Of a DNA stretch of 64,000 nucleotides, positions 56,059 to 64,000 are shown piece after piece. Positions within the stretch are counted from its first letter, which is position 1; each line of letters begins with the position of its first letter. The position numbers and the translations under genes are program-made. The notes under the pieces were generated by a model. It searched no databases and was not told the origin of the DNA. It saw only the letters and a program-made list of their open reading frames with translations. This DNA is from Sinohyriopsis cumingii (Eukaryota > Mollusca > Bivalvia > Unionida > Unionidae), in NCBI GenBank assembly GCA_028554795.2, contig JAPYKE020000037.1, positions 3,412,501 to 3,476,500 on the forward strand. Direction: 5' to 3'.

Positions 56059-56527
56059 GGCAACTTGATTTTATAGTGTCTTTGTTTCGGAAGCAATAAA
56101 GGTAATTTCTAACCAAACACGTTCGTTCTCCAGTAGGGAATTTAAATGTTACATACTGTAACTGAAACGCCAGAGTTTGTCTAGATGTTTCGTCTTTTTC
56201 TAAGCAGATTCCATGTAACAAATGTTGGTAATCCTTTAACTCGTCTTCCTCAATACGTTGCAGTAAGTGAATCTCCAAGTAACCAAAATTACGAACGTCT
56301 AGCCCATCATCATTCATATACTGAAAGTATTCAACAAGGTCTGACCAGTGAAAAAATTTCTGACGAATCAGTCCTCTTATACCATTCAGGTACCAGTGGT
56401 TAAAGATCTGGTGACGTAACGGATGCAATTGTTCTTTACGTTTCACTTGTATTTTCACCAACTCTCGATAAATCCTTTCTCTCAACTCCTCAGGCAAGCC
56501 CAAAATGTACTCTTGTAAAGTATCCAT
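56003..56527 (-). CDS. F-box-like protein (174 aa)
   Basis: The start is taken at 56527 (MDTLQEYILGLPEELRERIY). The LPEELRERIYREL segment is F-box-like. The middle (HPLRHQIFNHWYLNGIRGLI) and C-terminal part are shared with 1463-1804. Its end overlaps the next gene's start by ~55 bp. If it is an F-box protein it would act as a SKP1-binding adaptor; this is inferred. Confidence 0.5.
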   Translation of the reverse strand: MDTLQEYILGLPEELRERIYRELVKIQVKRKEQLHPLRHQIFNHWYLNGIRGLIRQKFFHWSDLVEYFQYMNDDGLDVRNFGYLEIHLLQRIEEDELKDYQHLLHGICLEKDETSRQTLAFQLQYVTFKFPTGERTCLVRNYLYCFRNKDTIKSSCHATDYVTYHSTDSVEGTQ

Positions 56528-56762
56528 AAGTATATACACTGTTTTTGGAATCGCTGGGTGGTAGCCAATAGCCTCGTTTAACTTTGTGCCTAATGTAATA
56601 TCCACTCATAATCAGTCTTCTTGTACTTTGGAACAGAGCATAATTTAAAAACGGATGAATCACTTTGAGTTTGCGTTTCACTTGTATTTTGATCAGTTCT
56701 CGGTAAATGCGTTCTCTCAACTCCACAGGCAAAGCACGAATGTTCTCTAGCAAAGTATCCAT
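56490..56762 (-). CDS. F-box-like protein, short (90 aa)
   Basis: MDTLLENIRALPVELRERIY, the shared family N-terminus, then a different C-terminal part (KVIHPFLNYALFQSTRRLIM). The DNA between starts suggests a partial tandem duplicate. Confidence 0.45.
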   Translation of the reverse strand: MDTLLENIRALPVELRERIYRELIKIQVKRKLKVIHPFLNYALFQSTRRLIMSGYYIRHKVKRGYWLPPSDSKNSVYTYGYFTRVHFGLA

Positions 56763-56774
56763 GAATAGGTCATA

Positions 56775-57230
56775 CTAAATCCTCTTTGGTCTGACACAAG
56801 AAATGTACTCTTTGCACAAACATGGTTTCACTTCAGTGTCGAATTTAAATCGTTGAGTCACTAATCTACACATTACAATTCGTTCAGAAGTTTCCTCTTT
56901 CACCAAGTTGACATTGTGTTCAAAAAGTTTGTAATTCGTTAACTCTTCCTCTGGAATTCGATGCAGTACGTTTACAATGTAGTAACTACAATCGTCCATA
57001 CCAAACCATTCCTTTTTATAACCAGAAGGTCGTTGATCAATGTCTGTCCAATGGAACACTTTCAATTCAATCAGTCCTTGTATAGCCTTCAGGTACCAGT
57101 GGTTCAAACACCGGTGACGTATCGGATGCAATTGTTCTTTACGTTTCACTTGTATTTTGACCAGCTCTCGGTAAATGCGTTCTCTCAACTCCACAGGCAA
57201 AGCACGAATGTTCTCTTGTAAAGTATCCAT
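56775..57230 (-). CDS. F-box-like protein (151 aa)
   Basis: MDTLQENIRALPVELRERIY, then HPIRHRCLNHWYLKAIQGLI and a C-terminal half with several Cys (CLCKEYISC). The first of three tandem family members after the BIR genes. The same N-terminal ~30 residues recur almost unchanged in all members. Confidence 0.5.
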   Translation of the reverse strand: MDTLQENIRALPVELRERIYRELVKIQVKRKEQLHPIRHRCLNHWYLKAIQGLIELKVFHWTDIDQRPSGYKKEWFGMDDCSYYIVNVLHRIPEEELTNYKLFEHNVNLVKEETSERIVMCRLVTQRFKFDTEVKPCLCKEYISCVRPKRI

Positions 57231-57258
57231 GAACAGATGATTATGGTAAGAAGTTACT

Positions 57259-58002
57259 TCAATGTCTCGGTCCCACTAAAGGTAAGTAATGACAATTCGG
57301 TGACCATCGAGCATGTTCAACGTAGGCCGAATCTTGCGGTTCCCAGTGGTGAAGTGACACACCGCAACTGAAGCACTTGACTTTATCTCCTTCGCCCAAG
57401 TAGAAAAATCCGGCTCTGGCTAATTCTTCGGGGGTCGGTCCTCCCAGATACTTTGGCCATTTTCCTTTGAACGATTGAAGACGATTTTCAAAGTCGCAGT
57501 ATTCCGACAAACGCACAGGAAACGAATATTCGTCTTTCACAGGTTCGTTTCGATGAGGGTTGGGTGACATGAACAGGAGTTTGCTCAGGGCTGGATGACA
57601 TCCGTAGGGGGGTAGACGTGAAGGTGAACATTCCCCTTTAAAACGAAACCCAGTAAAATGTCCAAGAGGACGAGCAGCATCGCTTTCGCACCCCACAGGT
57701 TTGACACGCACAGCATCACTTTCCATGATAGGGGTAGGGGCACTAAAGTTCCCATGATGCTTTACGGCATCGCTCAGGTCACAACGTACAGCATCGGTCC
57801 CATCGCAAGGCTCACAATCGCACTCGTCTGCAAACTCCGTTACGCAATTACAATGGTAACCACATGGACAATCGCAGTTTCCTTCCGGACATTTTCCGTC
57901 GCAATGCCTGGGTCTTATCCATCCAGTATTAGTCACACTAGAGAAAGATACAGCTTTTTTACAATCCCCAAACTGGAACGATGTCTCTTTCAAAGTATTC
58001 AT
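57259..58002 (-). CDS. Metallothionein-like Cys-rich + BIR protein (247 aa)
   Basis: Residues ~34-66 are Cys-dense (CDGKCPEGNCDCPCGYHCNC, then ECDCEPC), with CxC spacing like metallothionein-type clusters. Residues ~70-115 have repeated DAVR motifs. A BIR domain follows at ~170-240 (RLQSFKGKWP, ARAGFFYLG, CFSCGVSL, HARWSPNC), with the Cys/Cys/His/Cys zinc set. Preceded by TATAAAAA at about 58,060. Likely an inhibitor of apoptosis-type factor. The Cys-rich fusion is unusual. Confidence 0.8.
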   Translation of the reverse strand: MNTLKETSFQFGDCKKAVSFSSVTNTGWIRPRHCDGKCPEGNCDCPCGYHCNCVTEFADECDCEPCDGTDAVRCDLSDAVKHHGNFSAPTPIMESDAVRVKPVGCESDAARPLGHFTGFRFKGECSPSRLPPYGCHPALSKLLFMSPNPHRNEPVKDEYSFPVRLSEYCDFENRLQSFKGKWPKYLGGPTPEELARAGFFYLGEGDKVKCFSCGVSLHHWEPQDSAYVEHARWSPNCHYLPLVGPRH

Positions 58003-58061
58003 CTTGTTCGCTCGGTCTTGGTAGTCACAATGAACTATCGATCTTGACCATAGCCCCCTTT

Positions 58062-58520
58062 TTATACTAGTCGCAATGCAGTCTCCAGCTTGTACATCTT
58101 TCCTTTTTTACGTTTTTTATGTCTTGTTTCGGAAGGTACCGTCTCTAAGGTACCGTCAACATTGTACCGTAGTGTGATGGGTGGAAAGGCCATAGAAAGG
58201 TAAGGGCAGTGCGGAGACCATCGAGTATGTTCCAGAATAGCTGAATCTTTATAGATACATAGATCCATTCGTAACTTCAGTCCGCAAGCGAAACACTGCA
58301 CCTCGTATCCCAATCCTGACTCAGGTCCCAAGTAGACAAATCCTGTTCTAGCTAAAACATGCGAAGAAGGTAATCCTTCCCTATCCGTAGGCCATTTCTG
58401 AAACGTGTCCAATCGACGGGCACAATCACAATAGTCAGGTAAGAAGACTGGAAAATGGTAGGGTTTGAACTTGGAGTTCTCATCGGGTTTCTCACTCGAT
58501 TCTTGCTGTGGCGAAGTCAT
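58062..58520 (-). CDS. BIR-domain (IAP-like) protein (152 aa)
   Basis: BIR features: RRLDTFQKWP (~34-43), LARTGFVYLG, CFACGLKL and HTRWSPHC. The C-terminus is basic (KKRKKGK). The family binds caspases or IAP antagonists, so suppression of host cell death is the expected role. It starts 25 bp downstream of PolB's stop. The homologous stretch is deleted in A-left. Confidence 0.82.
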   Translation of the reverse strand: MTSPQQESSEKPDENSKFKPYHFPVFLPDYCDCARRLDTFQKWPTDREGLPSSHVLARTGFVYLGPESGLGYEVQCFACGLKLRMDLCIYKDSAILEHTRWSPHCPYLSMAFPPITLRYNVDGTLETVPSETRHKKRKKGKMYKLETALRLV

Positions 58521-58544
58521 CTTTCTGGTGGGGTAACTATCCTC

Positions 58545-61500
58545 TTACAACCAATGTTTTATACCAACGTGTCCATACGGTAAGGTGAAATGATTGGGAA
58601 GTCGAACTCGCTTCTGGTACACGATTTGATAAACTTTTTCCAAAGGTCGACTGACGATGTAGTGAGTGGGTAAACGTACAATCTTGTTCGGTTGGTGAGT
58701 GGTCACTTTAAAGTTTCCATCCTCTCCCGATTGCAAGGCTTCTTTCAATACCCCAAAGTTGACCACTCGACTGGTACGATAATTCAGAGTCAGTCCTTTC
58801 ACTTTGCACGTCGTGTGCACTTCTCCTTGTTTGTCCCGGTATTCGTAGCCGTAATTTTTGGGACCGCCACTGACGAAACTTAGAATCTTGTCGTCGGGAT
58901 GTTCGTCTGTCCAGGCTCCTAAACGGTCTCCTTCGATGTTAGGGTGATGTTGAATCGGGTGATGGATGTAAATGCAACTGTCCGTGTCAAAGTACAGGAC
59001 GCGTTCTTCTAACAGTTCTAAAGCTTCGTACAATTTTAAGCGAGCATGGGCTGTCACGTAAGCCGCAATGATGACATTTCCAAAAGGGTCGTCTTGCACA
59101 AAGTCCAGATCTTCTTCGTAATTGACCAAGATCAAATTCTCTCGAACGACGTCCACGTGTTTCATGTATTTGGTTTTGTCGTGAATCATCTGGAAGTAGC
59201 GGGAAGGTTCTGTCAAATATTCCGTCTTGGGTAAACACGGTCGTTGTGCCATTTTGCCCCACAAGCAATTTAACATCACTTTGGCAAACGATCGCCTGCC
59301 TTCGTTTTTCTCGATGTGGTCTAAAGTGATGCCTTCTTGTTCGTAGTATTTCTCTTTGAATTGTATTTGGTCTTCGGGAGTGTGACACCAGGAAGGATAG
59401 CCGCTGGCTTCTTGCTTCAGTTTCAAAAAGGCATCCACGTAGTCGGCGAAAATGCCTTTCTGCGTGGGGTCACCCTTGCGGTATTGTTGTGTCTTGGGAA
59501 AGTGGCAAATTTCGTACACTTCTAACAGTTGGTATCCCATGTCCATAGCTTTGAACAATTCTACGCTGACCCAGGTTCCCGTCAAGGCCCGTTCTTCCTG
59601 GCTGTGCTGACAAGCTTGGTCTTGGTTGCACGTTTCGGCACAAGTACGGCACAAGGGAAACATCAATTTGCCTTGACAATGGTGAGGTAAGACGGGATGG
59701 TATAGGTTCGTGGGAGGCAAAACTTTACACTTGATCAAGCCTTCGTATTGTCGAATGTTTTTCAGGTCGATGTGTTCCGTTAACAATTGCGGGTGCCCTA
59801 CAGGAAAGCGACAATATTTGCACACGTAGGGATACAGCGAACACACGTCCAAGTATTTGATTTCTTCTCCTTTCTCTTCGTCGGCTTGGTACAGCAAACA
59901 GGTGGCATTGGTCCTTCCTCCGTACAAACTATCCCTCGGGTTCAGCGGGTCCACGAACTGGTAACTTTCCACGAGGCGTTTAAACTCGGGATCGGTTTTC
60001 AAGCGGTGATCGTATTCGTGTTCCCACATTTCCACCACTTGGTATCCTTCCTGTTCCAACTTTAGGCGTCGCTGACAAGTGTCCTGGTACAAGTCTTCCA
60101 TGGTTCGTTGCAAAAACTGATTTTTAGTGCCACGGTCAGGGTAACAGACGGGACATCCGTGAAATAAGCAACCGTTAAACTCGTACACGATCTTGGGGTT
60201 TTCTAAGTCCCAGCCATCGACCGAATACGTTCCGATGGTCTTTTCGCCCCCTCCGTTGCGGGCATGCTGAATCCACTTGTCTTCCTTGTCGCACAAGTAA
60301 TGTAACCAACGTAGGGCTTTGACCGAGTATTGACGTTTGACAAAGTGGGTCGTTTGAGGACTGATGACAGCCACGGTCTTTTCAGGCATGAATCGTTGTC
60401 GATACACTAAGGAACACGCTTTGGCAATGGTGCAAGCTTCTTTCAAAGGATCGACCCCTCCGTGTTCCATGAACAGTTCTCGAAATTTTCCACAGCAACG
60501 CCGTAAAATGTCCACGTCGGAACGACAATACTTTAGCATTTCTTCCTGAAAGTCGAAGGGGTCCGAGGCGTGAATCTGGTACCAAGCGTAGAAAGCTTCT
60601 CGTTGTTCGGTACGCATGTTGTCGGGGTCGTAATAGTGAGCCTCAGGCAAATGGGGTAGAACGGCGTGTTGATTGGCTTCCGTATTGAAAAAGTGTGGAA
60701 AGTACCCTTTAGCCATTTCTGTCATTCCAAACGTTTTAGGCATTCGACTCAAAGGCATGGCCAAATAGCTCATCGAATCTTTAAACTGCACTTGTCCCAC
60801 TTGCATGAAAATGATTTTGGCTCCGTTCAAAGTCACTTTAGGACGTTCGGTGCCTTGTTCCGTATAATATCTGAGAAGAAACTGTCCATCGTATCCGGAG
60901 AAATTGTGAGCCATCACCGTGGCATGACGATGACAATCTCCGTAACGTTCGATGTCCTCTTGGCTCCACGTCTTGTCGACGGGGTCTAAGGCCCATTGGG
61001 CAAAATCGGCTAACGTGTTCGGTCCCCGAAAGATTTTTTCACGCCCTCCGGGTATCTTGCTGCAGTGAGGGCAATGACTGAAGATAGGTTCTTGAATGCA
61101 CTTCTCGCACGCTCGATGAGCCACGCAGAAATTAGGAATGTGAATGCCAGTTTCTTGCATGCATTCGAAATCGAAAAAGATGAAATTGCCTTTCTTCTTG
61201 TGACCGTCCTCTTTCTCTGGTGGGGGTTGGTATTTTTGCACGTAACATTGGTGTTCCAAGTCCACGATGTGGTGACAAATGTGACATTTTTTCTTTCCTC
61301 GACATACGTGTGCCTTGGTATTATTGGTACGTATGACTTGTTCACACGTAGAGCACAATCTCAGCAGTTGACAAGCGCATTTCTTCTGTGAACCTTGCGT
61401 TTTCAGATGTTGTTGGTAACAGGTAGGGCTGACAAACGTGCGCAGACAAGTGGAACAAGGCACTGGTTCTTCGCTCAGACAGGGTGAAGAGGCCAAACAT

Positions 61501-62582
61501 CCTGTGCATTTCGATCCACAATGCTTGTGTTGCTCTCGATTGTTATAACCATGGTCACATTTCTCACAGTAATAACCGTATTTCAGGAATCCAGTGATAC
61601 TGGTAATGGTATCGAAATGTTCATCGTGATAATAGACATGAATGTATTTTCCGTCCTTAAAGTCTTGGCCTCGAAACAACAGAGGTCCGCGCACTTCTTG
61701 AGGGTGCACTTTCAAGGTGTAGCGTGGAGCTAGGGCATCTTGCAATTTTTGCATCTCAGGAATGCCACAGGGTGTGTCTTTGGACAGGCCAGCTTGTTGC
61801 AACAGGAGTTCTGCTTCGTTTCGTTGCTTGGCTCGATGGGAACGTTGAATAGTGTCCCAGGTTCTTTTCCATTCTACCGTGTCGTTCTTGTCGGCATAGG
61901 TTCGTCCCACCACGATGGCACGGGCTAAACACATCTGGTCATGAGAGTTGTTAATTCGGACGAGACTCTTTTTGGTGTTGCGAAGGTCGTCCACCAATAA
62001 CATCTTTTTGCGTGCTGTCCCTTGAGGAGGAGAGACGTGGGTCATGTCCAGTGTGGCTTTACCATCGGTGATGTCAAACTGATCATTAGATTGTTGTACG
62101 TGTTGAATCTTGTCCATGACTTTGGAAGCAGTCAATTCTGCAGGGGTGCTAAACTCGATCCAAACAGGGGATTTCAAACCGTCGTGTTGTATGGAAAGTC
62201 TCAAACGATCGTCTTCTTTGGGTTGACATTGTCGCTTGAGTGCAGTGAGCAAAGAATCCCACACCTCAGTGATGAACACTTCTGCTTTCTCTAACGGCAC
62301 TTCAGCCTTGAAATCTTTAAACTTCACCGTGTATTTGTAAGCCGTGGTTCTAAATTTTCTAGAGGAGCGCTTTTCCGTCTCTCGAATGTGATAGTACTTT
62401 TCAGGGTTGACAAAGGGTGGTGAACTTGGTTTAGAGGGTTTGGATTCTGGTTCACTCATGTCCTCTTCAAAATCACTGGCATGAATTTGTGCCAAGATTT
62501 CAGCCCTGGTACGAGGCGATAGATCACGTTTCTGCCTCTTACTTTCTTCTTCTTTCTTCTCGAATGAATGGGATCGTTTCAT
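58545..62582 (-). CDS. polB: Protein-primed family B DNA polymerase (1345 aa)
   Basis: Intact. N-terminal ~330 aa, then a Cys/His cluster (~340-444; CEKCDHGYNNREQHKHCGSK, CSTC, CHICHHIVD). Exonuclease motifs: FFDFEC (~470), HNFSGYDGQF (~560) and YCRSDVDIL (~687). Polymerase motifs: A DVCSLYP (~914), KVMLNCLWGK (~1105) and C YFDTDS (~1198). GPKNYGY follows near 1230. Typical Polinton/adintovirus protein-primed polymerase that copies linear element DNA from the termini. Divergent from the zinc-knuckle gene. Confidence 0.95.
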   Translation of the reverse strand: MKRSHSFEKKEEESKRQKRDLSPRTRAEILAQIHASDFEEDMSEPESKPSKPSSPPFVNPEKYYHIRETEKRSSRKFRTTAYKYTVKFKDFKAEVPLEKAEVFITEVWDSLLTALKRQCQPKEDDRLRLSIQHDGLKSPVWIEFSTPAELTASKVMDKIQHVQQSNDQFDITDGKATLDMTHVSPPQGTARKKMLLVDDLRNTKKSLVRINNSHDQMCLARAIVVGRTYADKNDTVEWKRTWDTIQRSHRAKQRNEAELLLQQAGLSKDTPCGIPEMQKLQDALAPRYTLKVHPQEVRGPLLFRGQDFKDGKYIHVYYHDEHFDTITSITGFLKYGYYCEKCDHGYNNREQHKHCGSKCTGCLASSPCLSEEPVPCSTCLRTFVSPTCYQQHLKTQGSQKKCACQLLRLCSTCEQVIRTNNTKAHVCRGKKKCHICHHIVDLEHQCYVQKYQPPPEKEDGHKKKGNFIFFDFECMQETGIHIPNFCVAHRACEKCIQEPIFSHCPHCSKIPGGREKIFRGPNTLADFAQWALDPVDKTWSQEDIERYGDCHRHATVMAHNFSGYDGQFLLRYYTEQGTERPKVTLNGAKIIFMQVGQVQFKDSMSYLAMPLSRMPKTFGMTEMAKGYFPHFFNTEANQHAVLPHLPEAHYYDPDNMRTEQREAFYAWYQIHASDPFDFQEEMLKYCRSDVDILRRCCGKFRELFMEHGGVDPLKEACTIAKACSLVYRQRFMPEKTVAVISPQTTHFVKRQYSVKALRWLHYLCDKEDKWIQHARNGGGEKTIGTYSVDGWDLENPKIVYEFNGCLFHGCPVCYPDRGTKNQFLQRTMEDLYQDTCQRRLKLEQEGYQVVEMWEHEYDHRLKTDPEFKRLVESYQFVDPLNPRDSLYGGRTNATCLLYQADEEKGEEIKYLDVCSLYPYVCKYCRFPVGHPQLLTEHIDLKNIRQYEGLIKCKVLPPTNLYHPVLPHHCQGKLMFPLCRTCAETCNQDQACQHSQEERALTGTWVSVELFKAMDMGYQLLEVYEICHFPKTQQYRKGDPTQKGIFADYVDAFLKLKQEASGYPSWCHTPEDQIQFKEKYYEQEGITLDHIEKNEGRRSFAKVMLNCLWGKMAQRPCLPKTEYLTEPSRYFQMIHDKTKYMKHVDVVRENLILVNYEEDLDFVQDDPFGNVIIAAYVTAHARLKLYEALELLEERVLYFDTDSCIYIHHPIQHHPNIEGDRLGAWTDEHPDDKILSFVSGGPKNYGYEYRDKQGEVHTTCKVKGLTLNYRTSRVVNFGVLKEALQSGEDGNFKVTTHQPNKIVRLPTHYIVSRPLEKVYQIVYQKRVRLPNHFTLPYGHVGIKHWL

Positions 62583-62625
62583 CTTGAAAGCAAAAAGTCA
62601 AATGACTCAAGTTCAAACACCATAA

Positions 62626-62664
62626 ACTACTTTATAGTCCTGGCAGACCAGCGTATATAAAAGG
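62626..62664. promoter_or_regulatory. Divergent PolB / zinc-knuckle promoter
   Basis: TTTATA (62631-62636; TATAAA on minus) is ~50 bp before the PolB ATG. TATATAAAA (62654-62662) on plus is ~55 bp before the zinc-knuckle ATG. Confidence 0.65.
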
Positions 62665-62716
62665 GTGTGTGTCTTGTCCTTTCACTATTCATTTCACTCT
62701 CAAGCCGAGCACAACG

Positions 62717-63187
62717 ATGGAAGAGACTGACCAGATGGAACGTTTCGTCAGAGCTTTGCGAGGGGTCATTAGAAAATTCTCTTCAGACCAGCCTACGGAC
62801 TACTCTCCTTCCTTTAGAGATAAAAGTCAAGATACTTGCTATATCTGTCAGAAGAAAGGGCATTGGTCTTCAGAGTGTCCAGACCGTCAAAAAAGAAAAA
62901 AAACAGGGACTAAAAGAGACAAAAGTGAAGATACCTGTTATTATTGTCAAGAAAAAGGACATTGGTCTCCAGATTGCCCCAAAAAGAAACAAGAGGAGTC
63001 AGAAGAAAAGAGGAATTCTTCAGAAGAAGAGAGGGATTCTTCAGAGGAAGAGAGGGATTCTTCTGAGGAAGAAAGAAGACAGGTGAAGAAAAAGAAACAG
63101 GAGAAAAAAAGAAGAAGGGAAGAAAGCGAGGAGGAAGAAGAGGAAAAGAGTGTGACGGTGAAGAAATTCAAAAAACAGAGAGACTAA
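62717..63187 (+). CDS. Two-CCHC zinc-knuckle protein (156 aa)
   Basis: The ATG at 62717 (MEETDQMERFVRALRGVIRK). Two knuckles, CYICQKKGHWSSEC and CYYCQEKGHWSPDC, lie ~25 residues apart. Then come repeats of NSSEEERD and a Lys/Arg/Glu-rich tail. CCHC knuckles bind single-stranded nucleic acid, as in retroviral nucleocapsids. It is the only + gene in A-right. The Ser-Glu repeats look like CK2 sites. The role might be replication, genome condensation or RNA binding. No stem-loop of its own follows. Confidence 0.8.
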   Translation: MEETDQMERFVRALRGVIRKFSSDQPTDYSPSFRDKSQDTCYICQKKGHWSSECPDRQKRKKTGTKRDKSEDTCYYCQEKGHWSPDCPKKKQEESEEKRNSSEEERDSSEEERDSSEEERRQVKKKKQEKKRRREESEEEEEEKSVTVKKFKKQRD

Positions 63188-63443
63188 ACAAGGAGAAAAG
63201 AAGAAATCAATGAACTTATTATTAAAGTGTTGTGTTATAAATTGTGAATTGGATTGTAAAAAAAAAAAAATGGAGAAAAGAATAAATGAATGATATAAGG
63301 TAAGTGTCTTTGAGTTGTGATTTTAAAATAAGAAGCTACACTCACGCACTCATACACAGACACGTACTATAAGGGTAACATGGGTGAGTTTTTTTTGAGT
63401 TATTGGCAAATTGAAATTGTATTTCTTTTCGAGAAATGTGGGT
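63188..63443. other. Convergent 3' region between zinc-knuckle gene and coiled-coil gene
   Basis: AT-rich, with A13 near 63,259 and no gene. CTATAAGG at 63,369. The stem-loop of the minus-strand gene borders it. Confidence 0.55.
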
Positions 63444-63459
63444 GGCCCTGAAAAGGGCC
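63444..63459 (-). terminator. Histone-type mRNA 3' stem-loop (outer-end gene)
   Basis: Gene sense: AAAAAA-GGCCCT-TTTC-AGGGCC-ACCCA, then ATTTCTCGAAAAGAAATAC. The best match in the window to the metazoan histone consensus, ~28 nt after the stop. Confidence 0.9.
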
Positions 63460-63486
63460 TTTTTTCTTCATGGTGTAGGGGTGAGT

Positions 63487-63969
63487 TTAAGCAATCAATT
63501 TTAACTGCCTTAAGCCTTTGCCACGGCCAAGGCCTACTTCTGGACTGCGTAATGTTGATGATGATTGGGTTGAAATCACTAAGGGTGGTACGGTAGGCTT
63601 AGTCACAGGGTTGACATGTTTGGCTCGGGAAGGTCGTATTCTCTTCGGTCGTGATAAAGAAGTCTGATACATTTGTTTCAGACTTCTTAACTCCGCTAAA
63701 ATGTCCAACAGTACCGTGACCGTTTGATTTTCACCCTCTTGTTTCTTTGCTGCTACTTCTTCTTGCTGTTGTTTTTTTCTTACCTCTTCTTCTTGTTGCT
63801 GTTGCTGTAGGAGAAAAGCCTGTTCCGCTTCCTTTTGTCGTTGTATAAATTTCTCCAATTCTTCTTTCTGTCTCTGTCTAAAATTCTCCACTTGCGGTAA
63901 TGAAGAAAGTAACGAAGGTTCCGGAACAAATTCTTGCGAGGAGAGAAAATCCACAAAATCCCAATTCAC
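63487..63969 (-). CDS. Gln-rich coiled-coil protein with histone-type 3' end, N-terminus off window
   Basis: The frame is open to the window edge (the apparent start at 63969 is GTG), so the 5' end is missing. Coiled coil (RQRQKEELEKFIQRQKEAEQ, then poly-Gln/Glu), a second helix (TVLLDILAELRSLKQMYQTS), and a basic tail (RPKRIRPSRAK). Ends GLRQLKLIA. It belongs to the stem-loop gene class by its 3' end, but sits at the opposite end of the element. Confidence 0.68.
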   Translation of the reverse strand: MNWDFVDFLSSQEFVPEPSLLSSLPQVENFRQRQKEELEKFIQRQKEAEQAFLLQQQQQEEEVRKKQQQEEVAAKKQEGENQTVTVLLDILAELRSLKQMYQTSLSRPKRIRPSRAKHVNPVTKPTVPPLVISTQSSSTLRSPEVGLGRGKGLRQLKLIA

Positions 63970-64000
63970 CTCTTCTGAAAGTAAGTCCGGGTTCCCTTGG

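Larger units (their letters stand above)
44280..64000 (-). mobile_element. Element A-right: well preserved Polinton/adintovirus-like element, partial
   Basis: Inverted relative of A-left with the same gene order. PolB, ATPase, integrase, penton-like protein and protease are all intact, and the only clear lesion in a core gene is a 1-bp frameshift in MCP. The inner end is at the terminal subrepeats (44,282-44,492). The outer end is beyond the window. Confidence 0.92.

Noticed and set aside
1-64000. A-left and A-right as the terminal repeats of one giant 60-kb element
   Set aside because: Each contains a whole Polinton gene set, their terminal subrepeats lie inside the interval, and the centre is host-like repeat DNA plus an element with its own TIRs and duplication.

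Overview
The window is metazoan nuclear DNA built mostly from integrated, virus-like Polinton/Maverick (adintovirus-like) elements. It has eukaryotic TATA boxes and poly(A) signals, metazoan histone-type 3' stem-loops, long microsatellites, and retrotransposon debris, but no recognisable host gene. The microsatellites and low-GC spacers would suit an aquatic invertebrate, possibly a mollusc; this is a weak guess.

Layout. (1) 1-~13.9 kb: element A-left, genes on +, cut by the window edge inside PolB. It is a decayed copy with many stops and frameshifts. (2) ~13.9-26.88 kb: gene-poor host DNA with an ORF1/gag-like zinc-knuckle remnant, a Ty3/gypsy RNase H scrap, a diverged ~1 kb inverted repeat, tandem duplications and (AT)n, (ATT)n and (GA)n runs. 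(3) 26,888-43,922: element B, a complete second Polinton of another lineage, with 255-bp terminal inverted repeats differing at one position and a 5-bp target duplication (CAAAT). (4) 43.93-44.28 kb: host spacer. (5) ~44.28-64.0 kb: element A-right, genes on -, a much better preserved relative of A-left in opposite orientation. It has an intact 1345-aa PolB, integrase, ATPase, protease and penton-like gene.

Element A reads, in genome order: coiled-coil gene, CCHC zinc-knuckle gene (divergent from PolB), PolB, BIR gene, Cys-rich+BIR gene, variable F-box-like array, a three-frame locus with faint Bcl-2 features, packaging ATPase, basic core protein, pX-like protein, proline-rich protein, chromodomain integrase, two-TM protein, penton-like protein, pVI-like protein, double-jelly-roll MCP, a CxxC protein, adenain-like protease, then three small charged-protein cassettes before terminal ~45-bp repeats. 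Replication (PolB), integration (INT) and virion assembly (MCP, penton, ATPase, PRO, pVI and pX) form a complete viral set, with BIR proteins as likely apoptosis modulators.

The most striking signal is that the small cassette genes near the element A ends finish in canonical histone-mRNA stem-loops (6-bp stem, UUUC loop, then ACCCA-like flank in most copies) followed about 12-15 nt later by a purine-rich, U7-site-like element. There are seven copies, every one in the sense orientation of its gene, and they share a promoter box. The structural genes instead end near AATAAA. This suggests an SLBP/U7-dependent, S-phase-coupled class of viral transcripts.

Element B has a PolB palm fused to a superfamily 1 helicase, an HNH-like tail in another frame, a zinc-ribbon plus PLA2 gene and an HNH gene each broken at a long poly-G tract, a DDE integrase, a fibre-like protein with phage-tail-fibre motifs, a penton-like protein with a large insertion, and a large palindrome between its convergent gene blocks.
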